DNA of 64,000 nucleotides, taken from an uncultured Rhizobium sp. (GTDB lineage Bacteria; Pseudomonadota; Alphaproteobacteria; Rhizobiales; Rhizobiaceae). The stretch spans positions 35,529 through 99,528 of the forward strand of contig CAMFIF010000015.1 of NCBI GenBank assembly GCA_945952415.1. The letters are read 5' to 3'. A model generated the notes under the pieces. That model had not been told where the DNA came from, ran no database searches, and saw only the letters and a program-made list of their open reading frames with translations. Positions 43,831-51,812 of this stretch are shown here, in pieces (position 1 is the stretch's first letter; every line of letters begins with the position of its first letter). The position numbers were made by a program, and so were the translations under genes.

Positions 43831-43874
43831 AATGGCGGCTGTGTGTACTATTCACGCAGCCGCCATTTTCTTTT
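43831..43874 (+). terminator. stem-loop with T-rich 3' tract on + strand; on the minus strand it lies at the predicted 5' end of the cse1 mRNA
   Basis: aatggcggctg / cagccgccatt 11-bp perfect stem followed on + by ttttctttta. Confidence 0.55.
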
Positions 43875-43898
43875 AGGGGATTCTAAAGGAGTCGTCAA
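43870..43898 (-). promoter_or_regulatory. predicted sigma70 promoter of cse1-cse2-cas7-cas5-cas6-cas1-cas2 operon
   Basis: minus strand TTGACG - 17 bp - TAAAAG. Confidence 0.5.
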
Positions 43899-43931
43899 CC
43901 CCCCTTTTAATCACCCCAAGGCTACCAACTT
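43897..43931 (-). promoter_or_regulatory. predicted protospacer plus AAG PAM targeted by the mini-CRISPR guide, overlapping the -35 of the cse promoter
   Basis: minus strand AAG-TTGGTAGCCTTGGGGTG...; matches guide positions 1-17 except position 12. Confidence 0.75.
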
Positions 43932-44016
43932 GTCCCCGCGCGGACGGGGAGCGGCGCCAACACTGGCGTGCACCCGAAGGCTACCAACGGGTCATCCCCG
44001 CGTGGGCGGAGGACTC
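43926..44016 (-). ncRNA. degenerate two-repeat mini-CRISPR in the cas3 3' region, candidate CreR/CreA-like crRNA-resembling regulatory RNA
   Basis: Sense psi-repeat A GAGTCCTCCGCCCACGCGGGGATGACCCG (43988-44016, 5 mismatches to array repeat), guide TTGGTAGCCTTCGGGTGCACGCCAGTGTTGGCG, psi-repeat B CCGCTCCCCGTCCGCGCGGGGACAAGTTG (43926-43954); both keep a 6-bp stem with 4-nt loop. Confidence 0.8.
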
Positions 44017-44021
44017 CATCC

Positions 44022-46748
44022 CTATCGTGGACTTGCTTCCCTGTCTACCTCGATAACTCTCAGGCCACGCTTGGCATCATAGACCAGACCGGTGGGCCGC
44101 ATGGTTTTCAGGTGTCCGTCCTCCCTTACCTCAAGAAGAAGAATATTCTGCTCCCATTCCGGCCAGGTCTGGTGGGTACTCTCCACAAGTGTCGAATCCG
44201 CGGGCTCGGGCAACTGGCCGCCTGAAAGGCGAGCAAGCCATTTTGTCCGGACGGAAATTTCGCTCAGCGGCCAGTTCAACCGGTCGTCGACGCCATCGCG
44301 TCTCACGAGGGGAACCAGACCTGCGCCTTCACGCCTTGCCAGCCGAATCGTGACTTGCTTCTCGCCGAGGCGCGTGCCCACATCCTCGTCAGCCGATGGG
44401 CATGTCAATTCGCCGTAGCCATTTTCCGGCTTGATGACGTTCATCTGGCCCTGTGATCGCTCCCCATAGCGCGTGCCCACCGACTTGCGATGCTTGCCAC
44501 GAAGCGCCTCAGGAAGATCGTCTTCTTCGCTGCGATAGGCCGCCTCGATCAGGCGGCGCAGGTCTTGAGGCGTGTCGAGCCTTCCCTTGTCCAGCAGCAT
44601 GCGGGCCGTGCGCCACATTACCCCGGCGAAATCGTAAACGTGAACCGCAGTCCCCAGCACGTCATTGAGCCATTCCGCCCGGACATTGTCTCCCGGCGTT
44701 GCCGTCAAGAGATAAAGGATCGGCTCGGCAATAGGCCGGTGAGGTCTGGCATGACGCCACAAACGCCCCGCTCGCTGGACGATCAGGTCCACAGGCGCGA
44801 GATCGGAAATCATCAGATCCGCATCCAAATCCAGCGATTGCTCGAGCACCTGCGTACCGATGAGAATGTGTCCCGCTCTCGCCTCCGGGGTGCTCTCCCG
44901 CCCGAACAATTCCTGCATACGGCTTTCAATAGCCAGTCGGTCATCGACCACGAAACGCGCATGGGCGAGATGGCACCGGGCGGGATCGTGCCCGGCTGCC
45001 AGCAGCCTGTCATGGCTTTCAATCGCGGCGTCGACCGTGTTGCAGATCATGATGACGGCGGCACCTTGCAGCGCAGCCTCCAGCGCGCGGACGATGCAAT
45101 CCGCCCGCGAAGCCAGGGGGCGGACCACGACGCTCCGGACGAGTTCCGGCAAGGTCTCGACCGAAAGCTCCTCCAGCCCCCCGGCAGCGCTCCAGCGCGT
45201 CAGCAGAGGATAGAGAGGGTCGTCTGCGGCCTCTGCCAACGATGTCCACATTCCGCGGCCGTCAGAAAAGGATTGGACCAAACGGTTCCGCACTTCGCGG
45301 TTCAGCGTCGCGGACAACACGATGACCGATCCACCGAGGCGAGCCTGCATTTCGACCAGCCGGTTCAGTTCTTCGCCCATATACGCATCGCAGGCATGGG
45401 CCTCGTCGACGATCAGGATGCGTCCAGCCAGGGCATACTGGCGCATGGTGAGATGCTTCTTTGGCAGGACCGACAAGAACGCCTGGTCAATGGTTCCCGC
45501 GCCGGCATCGGCGAAGAATGCTTTCTTGCGGCTGTCGCCGATCCAGGCGTTGAAGTGGGCGGCAACGCTGCCCTTGTCCCCTTTGTCCGCTCCGTCGAGA
45601 CGGGCCAAGCCATTGGCAAGCTTCGACTTGCCGTGGGCCAAGACCAGAGTGGCATCACCCTCGAACAGGCCGTTCATCGCCGCCTCAAGCCGGGCGTGCA
45701 TGGCATTTGCGGTTGCCATGGTCGGCAGCGCGACGAAGATGCCCTCGGCCCGGCCTGCCGCGACCATACGTGAGGCGAGCAGCAAGGCGGCCTCCGTCTT
45801 GCCGGAGCCGGTTCCGTCTTCGATAATGACGATTTGCGGTTCGTCTGGAATGGCAAGGGTGGCTGCCAGCGTCTGCATCGGCCGCGCCGGTCCCGCATGT
45901 GCTGACAGGTCGCCAAGGGATGCGATGCGCGCCTTCGCGGGGATCAGCCCCTTGTTAGCCAAGGCACGATCAGCGGCCTCAAGGGCCACTGGCCAATAGT
46001 CAGCAACGCCGATTTTAGAATCGGCGCACGGGAAGTATGCAAGATCAGACCCGACCCAATCCGCAAGTGTGATCAGTCCGTTGAGGGCAAAGGAAAGCTC
46101 CGCCTGCCGGCGAATCCGTTTCAAGTGACGAAGCTCAGGAAACAAGCCAATCAGTTCGGTGCACAGTTGCGCAGCGGCGGCAACGCATGCGCTGCCAATC
46201 TCGCCATCGTTCACGGCCCTGTATGGCGAAGCGGAGAGATATTCCCTCTTCGGTGCCTTCCCATGATGACCGGCGACGGCAGACACGATGAGGTCGCGCA
46301 TGCCGTCCGGCCCGAACACCGGTGTCAATGCGCTCTGGATTTCGGCCGCTTTCAATAAAACCGCCGTTGCCTCCCAATGACCGTAGCGCCGGGAGGTCAT
46401 TTCCGGCCAAGGGCCCAGAACACCAACTGGCCAAAGGTCTTGGCGCTGCGCCTGGAAGACCACAGAAATCTTGCCAAGGTCATGGAGGGCCGCCAGAAGA
46501 CCGCAAAGGCGGGCGTGATCGTCCAGAGACAGTCCGGACAGGCGCGCCTCCCGCTGCAGGCGCGTGGGATTGTTTTGAAGAAAGCGCAGAGCGCAAGCGC
46601 CTACATCCAACATGTGATGGGAGACGATCTTGTGCCCGGGCTCCTTACCGTCGTCATGTGACTTCGCCCAAAAATGCGAATGCAGAGGGGCCACGGTTTC
46701 CGTTCCATGTCTGGTTTCAGTGTTTTGTCGGCTTCGATAGTAATGCAT
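44022..46748 (-). CDS. cas3: type I CRISPR-associated helicase/nuclease Cas3 (HD + SF2 helicase)
   Basis: HD domain HFWAKSHDDGKEPGHKIVSHHMLDVG, LAALHDLGKISVVFQ; EDGTGSGKTEAALLLASRM; ILIVDEAHACDAYM; QVLEQSLDLDADLMISDLAPVDLIVQRAGRLWRH. Confidence 0.97.
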   Translation of the reverse strand: MHYYRSRQNTETRHGTETVAPLHSHFWAKSHDDGKEPGHKIVSHHMLDVGACALRFLQNNPTRLQREARLSGLSLDDHARLCGLLAALHDLGKISVVFQAQRQDLWPVGVLGPWPEMTSRRYGHWEATAVLLKAAEIQSALTPVFGPDGMRDLIVSAVAGHHGKAPKREYLSASPYRAVNDGEIGSACVAAAAQLCTELIGLFPELRHLKRIRRQAELSFALNGLITLADWVGSDLAYFPCADSKIGVADYWPVALEAADRALANKGLIPAKARIASLGDLSAHAGPARPMQTLAATLAIPDEPQIVIIEDGTGSGKTEAALLLASRMVAAGRAEGIFVALPTMATANAMHARLEAAMNGLFEGDATLVLAHGKSKLANGLARLDGADKGDKGSVAAHFNAWIGDSRKKAFFADAGAGTIDQAFLSVLPKKHLTMRQYALAGRILIVDEAHACDAYMGEELNRLVEMQARLGGSVIVLSATLNREVRNRLVQSFSDGRGMWTSLAEAADDPLYPLLTRWSAAGGLEELSVETLPELVRSVVVRPLASRADCIVRALEAALQGAAVIMICNTVDAAIESHDRLLAAGHDPARCHLAHARFVVDDRLAIESRMQELFGRESTPEARAGHILIGTQVLEQSLDLDADLMISDLAPVDLIVQRAGRLWRHARPHRPIAEPILYLLTATPGDNVRAEWLNDVLGTAVHVYDFAGVMWRTARMLLDKGRLDTPQDLRRLIEAAYRSEEDDLPEALRGKHRKSVGTRYGERSQGQMNVIKPENGYGELTCPSADEDVGTRLGEKQVTIRLARREGAGLVPLVRRDGVDDRLNWPLSEISVRTKWLARLSGGQLPEPADSTLVESTHQTWPEWEQNILLLEVREDGHLKTMRPTGLVYDAKRGLRVIEVDREASPR

Positions 46749-46951
46749 GAATTTTTCATATATGCGAGCCCTAATATTATGGATATCTACCAGACGGTTT
46801 CAATTTTTCCAGCAAGGCTTTATGTCGCCGGGGCGATCACGGTTGATATGCAAGAACGACGCGCGTGCAAGGCAGGGGATGACGGGAGGGGTCTCAGGTC
46901 ATTTTCGGAAATTAAGCCGCTTAACTCTCTCCGCTGGCTAATGCCCAGCGG

Positions 46952-48589
46952 CTAATGAGCCCGCACCTTTCCCGGATTGTTTCTTAGATAAACCGTCTGA
47001 GCACGCTCAAAATCTGGGTCGGATTCCGCAATCTCTCCCCTTTCGAATGCGAGATAAAGATCCAGTTCGCTGCGGCTGGCGAGTGCTCTCGCGCAGAGTT
47101 CATCAAGGATCTCTTCTCTCTCATTGTCAGGCATCACGGCGTAGTGCTTCCGCGTGACTTCCACCGGCGTGTGACCAAGGTTAAGCTGCAGAGCAACCTC
47201 TTCCACGACATTCATGCATCCGCGTTTGGCCAAGAAGGGATGAAGGCATTTCCTGAAGTCGTGAGATGCTATGTCCTCCGGAGGAAAGCCAGCGGCAGAA
47301 GCAGCCTCCTTGATAATCCTGTTCACGGTATCTTCGCTTCTCCAGCCTTCAGGCGGTTCTTCATCCGAACGCTTGTAACCGAGTCCCAGAGCATTGGGCT
47401 GGAGGTAGCGGTCCGGGAGGAAAAAGGGGGCGTCTTCTCCAAATCCGTTTGCCCTGCGCCAATCGGCCCATTCCCGAATGGTATCCAAAAGCCCCGAGCC
47501 CAGGTCCAGCAAATAGGTGCGAATGTGCTTTGAATTCTTTGTGTTTACCTGGCGCGGGTCCTGATTGATCCACCGTGTTGGAAGGTTCACATGTTTGCCA
47601 CGCAAGGTGATCAGGGCCGTGGCCCGAATGCCTGTTACAATCAACATGGCTATGATCGCCCGGTTGCGCAGGTCGGCAGGATGGTCTCCTTCCATGCCCT
47701 TGAAGATGCATAAAGCCTGGTCGAAGGTCAGCTTGGTTTCCCTTGCCATGCCGGCCGCCGTTGCGGCTTCCCTGCGGGACAGACTGAAGTAGCCGGCGAG
47801 ATCCGGCGCGAGTGCCACCCCGGCCTGGCGACCAAGCCAGGTGAAGAAGGCCCGGCATCGGTCAAGCGTATGCGAGGCGGTGGAACTGCTCAAGCCGGTC
47901 CCGTCTTCCCGATCACGGCATGCGCGAAGCTCTTTCTTGAAGCGGCAGGCATCGTCAATGGTCACCTTTCGATAGGGCTTGTGGCCGAGAAAGGCGCTCA
48001 TGCGGCTGATCGAACGGAGATGTTCATCCACGGTGCGTATGTCAAGGTTCTCATGGTCCTGCAGATAGGCGATATAGCTGTAGAGCCTGCGGAGATTGCC
48101 GCTGTTGGATTCTGCAGGAATGGAGCCCCCATTTCTCGCAGGACGCCAAGAAACCAGCCTATCACATACGTCGGACGAGTCTTCCGGGGTGTTGGCAGAA
48201 GCCTCGATGATTTCGGGAAGGCTTCGGTCAGGAACTCTGGTTTGTAGCATGCTGTGGCAATCGATGCATTTCCCTGTCACTTCGATGCATGCGGGTGCTG
48301 CCGCTCTGGTCCCCAATGTTCCTTTCATCAGTGGCTTGAAGCCGAGACAAAAATGGCAGAACACGCAGCCATTTTCGGGTGCTCTTCCGCCCTTCCATCG
48401 CGTCGCCGTGATGAACCGCCGCAGTTCGTAACCGGAGAACAATTGTGGCCGACCGTCATCGACCGGCTGAAGGCCCTGCTTGATCCAGTTGGTGATGGTG
48501 CTGTCGCAGACGCTGTAAAGGTGACACACACTTTCGCGGCTGTAGATCCAATGCCGCCGCGCCTTCGTCGGGTCGTACAGTCGCGACAT
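46952..48589 (-). CDS. tyrosine site-specific recombinase with N-terminal HTH and Cys-rich motif
   Basis: N-terminal SRESVCHLYSVCDSTITNWIKQGLQPVDDGRPQLFSGYELRRFI; CVFCHFCLGF...CIDCHSML; catalytic IVTGIRATALITLRGKHVN ... ASHDFRKCLHPFLAKRG ... LNLGHTPVEVTRKHY. Confidence 0.87.
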   Translation of the reverse strand: MSRLYDPTKARRHWIYSRESVCHLYSVCDSTITNWIKQGLQPVDDGRPQLFSGYELRRFITATRWKGGRAPENGCVFCHFCLGFKPLMKGTLGTRAAAPACIEVTGKCIDCHSMLQTRVPDRSLPEIIEASANTPEDSSDVCDRLVSWRPARNGGSIPAESNSGNLRRLYSYIAYLQDHENLDIRTVDEHLRSISRMSAFLGHKPYRKVTIDDACRFKKELRACRDREDGTGLSSSTASHTLDRCRAFFTWLGRQAGVALAPDLAGYFSLSRREAATAAGMARETKLTFDQALCIFKGMEGDHPADLRNRAIIAMLIVTGIRATALITLRGKHVNLPTRWINQDPRQVNTKNSKHIRTYLLDLGSGLLDTIREWADWRRANGFGEDAPFFLPDRYLQPNALGLGYKRSDEEPPEGWRSEDTVNRIIKEAASAAGFPPEDIASHDFRKCLHPFLAKRGCMNVVEEVALQLNLGHTPVEVTRKHYAVMPDNEREEILDELCARALASRSELDLYLAFERGEIAESDPDFERAQTVYLRNNPGKVRAH

Positions 48590-48591
48590 GT

Positions 48592-49140
48592 TCAGCGGTC
48601 GGCACGTGCCGTAGGAGAGAGGTGGTTGAGGTAGTGATCGATGTCTCTCCTGTCCCAGCGCGTGGATCCGCCAATCCGTACAGGACTTGGAAAAACTGCC
48701 TCTTTCCGGCAGAGACGCCATATCTTCGATACGCTGACGGACATATAGGCCGCCACGTCTTCCACTGTCATCATCCGTGCAACAGCTGTGGCCTTCGGGT
48801 GTCTCGAAGATGTGCTCTTCTTGCCCACTTCCCTTTTCCGCTCATTTGTCTTCTCAGGAGCTGCCACCTGGGTGACGGCAGCCGTAACATCGGCAAGGGA
48901 TTCTTCATTCAGGTTGAGGTCGTTCTTCTTGTCCTGATCGCCCTGTCTTTGTGGCGTGTCGAGCGGCACCGGTCGGCGCTTTGCCCCCGAAGACTGGCTT
49001 GCTTCTGCATAGGCATTCAAAAATTCCGGTTCTGCGCGGTTTGCTGGGGCATTGCCAGCGACGGCTTTTCTGTCGAGAGCGGATGTTTTTTGCGAATGCC
49101 CATCCGCGTGCGCAACTGGTTTGCACATGAGGAGCTCCAT
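48592..49140 (-). CDS. AlpA-like helix-turn-helix protein with long low-complexity N-terminus
   Basis: C-terminus MMTVEDVAAYMSVSVSKIWRLCRKEAVFPSPVRIGGSTRWDRRDIDHYL. Confidence 0.75.
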   Translation of the reverse strand: MELLMCKPVAHADGHSQKTSALDRKAVAGNAPANRAEPEFLNAYAEASQSSGAKRRPVPLDTPQRQGDQDKKNDLNLNEESLADVTAAVTQVAAPEKTNERKREVGKKSTSSRHPKATAVARMMTVEDVAAYMSVSVSKIWRLCRKEAVFPSPVRIGGSTRWDRRDIDHYLNHLSPTARADR

Positions 49141-49226
49141 GGCGTTCTGAAGAGCGTGGGGCGACTGCGCCTTGCAACCCAGAATGCTGATTTGCCTCGA
49201 ATAACCTCTGTGATGAAGGTGCCGAA

Positions 49227-49409
49227 CTACTCGCCCTTTGTCGGCAGTGTGGCAATGAACCGCTCCAGATCCGCGCGGAGGATCAGCGTGCGTTTGCCAA
49301 GCTTCCTGACGGGTAGACGTCCTTCTTTAATGACGCTGTAAAGTGTTGAACGACCTATCCCGATGATGCGGGTGGCCTCGGCAATAGAAAGGGTCGGCTT
49401 GTCGTGCAT
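49227..49409 (-). CDS. excisionase-family DNA-binding protein (HTH_17)
   Basis: LSIAEATRIIGIGRSTLYSVIKEGRLPVRKLGKRTLILRADLERFI. Confidence 0.85.
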   Translation of the reverse strand: MHDKPTLSIAEATRIIGIGRSTLYSVIKEGRLPVRKLGKRTLILRADLERFIATLPTKGE

Positions 49410-49481
49410 GGTCTTGTCTCCATCTGTACCCGTTCAATGTCGAGCGGATGCATGGACCCTGCCGTGGATGATGCCGGAAAC

Positions 49482-50234
49482 CTATTTGTGCAATTGTCCC
49501 GCAATGAATTCGTCGGACAATTTCTGGAAGCGTTTCACGCGATCAGGGTCGCGTGGCCCCCGAGGCCCCCGCCTTTGTGGCGGCTTTAACTCTTTAGAAA
49601 GCCGAAGGATGAGGTTTCTTGAAGCGGCCGGTAAGGACCGCTTCACCAGTTCGACAAGTTCCCGCTGCGTCAGTGGGTCGAGATCGGGTGGGGTCGCCGC
49701 GAAAATTTTCTCGATCAGCCGTCGCAACGTCGCCTGCGCGACAACGGCTTGAATGGAGACTAATTTTATCGCTTGTGTATGTTCCGGCCAGTGGTCCAGA
49801 ATGAGGTCGGCGCGGATCTGTATCTGCGTGTAACCGGCTACATGCCGACCGTGGATCGACCCTCCGTACTCGTCATCGCTATCCAATGCGATCAGCTGGT
49901 ATGTCTTGCCGGTCTGGTACCAATCGTTTGTTCCTGTCTGCTTCCAGATCCCGCTTGGGATAGGAACCAGTGGGCCGGGTTGATCTTGCCTTGCGCCGCG
50001 AACCAGGGATTCAGCTATGTGGGGCGGCATGTCGGCAAGCGTGCTGATCAGGGTTTCGCTCGCCTCACTTTCCCGAATGCCATATTCCGAAAGGGTCATT
50101 GGCTGGCCACGCATGGCGATCCATTCCAAAGCAGCACCAATGCCTATCCAGACACCGTCAAGATCTGAACGGTGAATGCCGGGCTGTACAATTTCGTCCT
50201 GATTGCGCGATTGAGACTGGCTTTCGTCTTCCAT
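49482..50234 (-). CDS. hypothetical protein of the island right end
   Basis: 250 aa ORF, same orientation as the adjacent integration module; no recognised domain. Confidence 0.55.
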   Translation of the reverse strand: MEDESQSQSRNQDEIVQPGIHRSDLDGVWIGIGAALEWIAMRGQPMTLSEYGIRESEASETLISTLADMPPHIAESLVRGARQDQPGPLVPIPSGIWKQTGTNDWYQTGKTYQLIALDSDDEYGGSIHGRHVAGYTQIQIRADLILDHWPEHTQAIKLVSIQAVVAQATLRRLIEKIFAATPPDLDPLTQRELVELVKRSLPAASRNLILRLSKELKPPQRRGPRGPRDPDRVKRFQKLSDEFIAGQLHK

Positions 50235-50474
50235 CCTGAGTGCCTTCCCGATGATGGCCGAGCCTGGTCGATCCCGGACTTTGATAAACGGTCTTGGAAG
50301 CTATTAAGTTGGAATAGACTTTAACAGGCATTCTGTATATGCCTTATTGACCGCGCATGATGGGGAACCGCACCTGTACCGAGAACCAACCGAGAAAAAT
50401 GTTGGTCTTTTTGTTGGTCTTTTGAAAAACCGCATTCCAGTTAAGATTTTACAATCAAATGGATAATTCGCCTA

Positions 50475-50499
50475 TTCGATTCCGGCATGGGCACCATAT
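50475..50499 (+). repeat. putative attR
   Basis: ttcgattccggcatgggcaccatat versus tRNA end ttcgatcccggcatggggcaccatat (1 substitution, 1 deletion). Confidence 0.7.
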
Positions 50500-50666
50500 A
50501 CAACTCCCGTCACCGATGCTTTCCATCCCTCATTGGCACATCCTTGTCCCGGATTCCGGGCTTTGCGCTGATATGAGAATGTAGGCAAATTGTTCATCCG
50601 TAATTACTAACTTTTAAGCGGGCGCTGGTATGGTCGGTTTCTCACGTTTGAATTATTGAGAGCACA

Positions 50667-51599
50667 ATGACTGTTGTTCGCATTCCAAAAAATCAGTTGC
50701 GCAAAGGTATGTATGTCGAGTCGGTCGAATGTTCGGACGCCGATTTCGGCAAGCGGCGTTTTATTCTCGATCACGATGAGGATCTGGAGGCCATTGCGGC
50801 GGCTCCGGCGGAATATGTGGTCATCAACATGTCACGCGGTGCGGGTGCGCGGGGCGCTGCGCGGGCGGAGCCGCGCGATGGCGCGCGTGAAGCGGACGAG
50901 ATAAGGCTGCGGAAGGCGGCGGAGACGCTGAGCCGTGCCACAAGCTCCGTCAAGACGGGCTTCGCCAGCTTCCTGTCCGGAGAGACCCAGACGCTCGACG
51001 ATTTCACGCCCGTTTCGCGCGAGATCAAGGAGCGGATGGAGGAAGATCCGGCGGTGATGCTGGAACTCACCCGTCTCAAGACCAAGGATGAGGGCACCTT
51101 CGTCCATTCGGTGGCCGTCGGAGCGCTGCTCACCTCGGTCGGGCAGGCGGTCGGCTACGACGATCAGACGGTGGAGATGCTGGGCGTTGCCGGCATCCTG
51201 CATGATTGCGGCAAGCTTCTCATCCCGAACATGATTCTCAACAAGCGCGGATCGCTGACGGATGTGGAGCGGCAGATCATTCGCAACCATCCCGAACTCG
51301 GTTATCAGCGGCTTCTCACCTATCCGGGCATGTCAGAGATCGTGCTGGAAATCTGTCGCTATCACCATGAAATGCTCGATGGCAGCGGCTATCCGCACGG
51401 ACTCAAGGCCGACGCACTCTCTCCCTTTGTGCGCATGTCGACGATCTGCGACGTCTATGATGCGCTGACCAGCGTCAGGCCATACAAGAAGGCCTGGACC
51501 AGCCGCCAGGCGATTGCCTGGATGTTCGAGCAGGGCGAGCGTTTCGACCGCAAGCTGCTGCTGCGCCTCGGCGAGATCATCGCGGACGAGAGGCCCTGA
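50667..51599 (+). CDS. HD-GYP domain protein with N-terminal DUF3391
   Basis: RIPKNQLRKGMYVESVECSD; GILHDCGKLLIPNMILNKRGSLTDVE; HHEMLDGSGYPHGL. Confidence 0.92.
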   Translation: MTVVRIPKNQLRKGMYVESVECSDADFGKRRFILDHDEDLEAIAAAPAEYVVINMSRGAGARGAARAEPRDGAREADEIRLRKAAETLSRATSSVKTGFASFLSGETQTLDDFTPVSREIKERMEEDPAVMLELTRLKTKDEGTFVHSVAVGALLTSVGQAVGYDDQTVEMLGVAGILHDCGKLLIPNMILNKRGSLTDVERQIIRNHPELGYQRLLTYPGMSEIVLEICRYHHEMLDGSGYPHGLKADALSPFVRMSTICDVYDALTSVRPYKKAWTSRQAIAWMFEQGERFDRKLLLRLGEIIADERP

Positions 51600-51733
51600 G
51601 TCAGCGGGTGCTAGGCCCTTGCAAGGGAGCACGCCATTGCGGATCGCGGGTGTGTTTCCCATTGCGCCAATCCCCTGTTTTCGATAAGAGACCGCGCAAC
51701 TTCCGTGCCCTTTCCCTGGGATGCGGAGCTTCG

Positions 51734-51768
51734 GAGTCCGGCACCCCTGCGGGTGCCGTTTGTTTGGC
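51734..51768 (+). terminator. stem-loop plus T-rich tract before lysC
   Basis: cggcacccctgcgggtgccgtttgttt. Confidence 0.55.
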
Positions 51769-51812
51769 CGGCCCGCCTCGCCCGGAGGCGGCACTTCCTG
51801 TGGAATAAGCCT

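Noticed and set aside
43819-44225. Small + strand ORFs across the mini-CRISPR region (43819-44082, 43968-44225)
   Set aside because: Low-complexity frames over repeat-like DNA, antisense to cas3 and its 3' region; no domain.
46749-46951. Search for another degenerate repeat or guide target upstream of cas3
   Set aside because: No repeat-like stem and no AAG-TTGGTAGCC found by eye.
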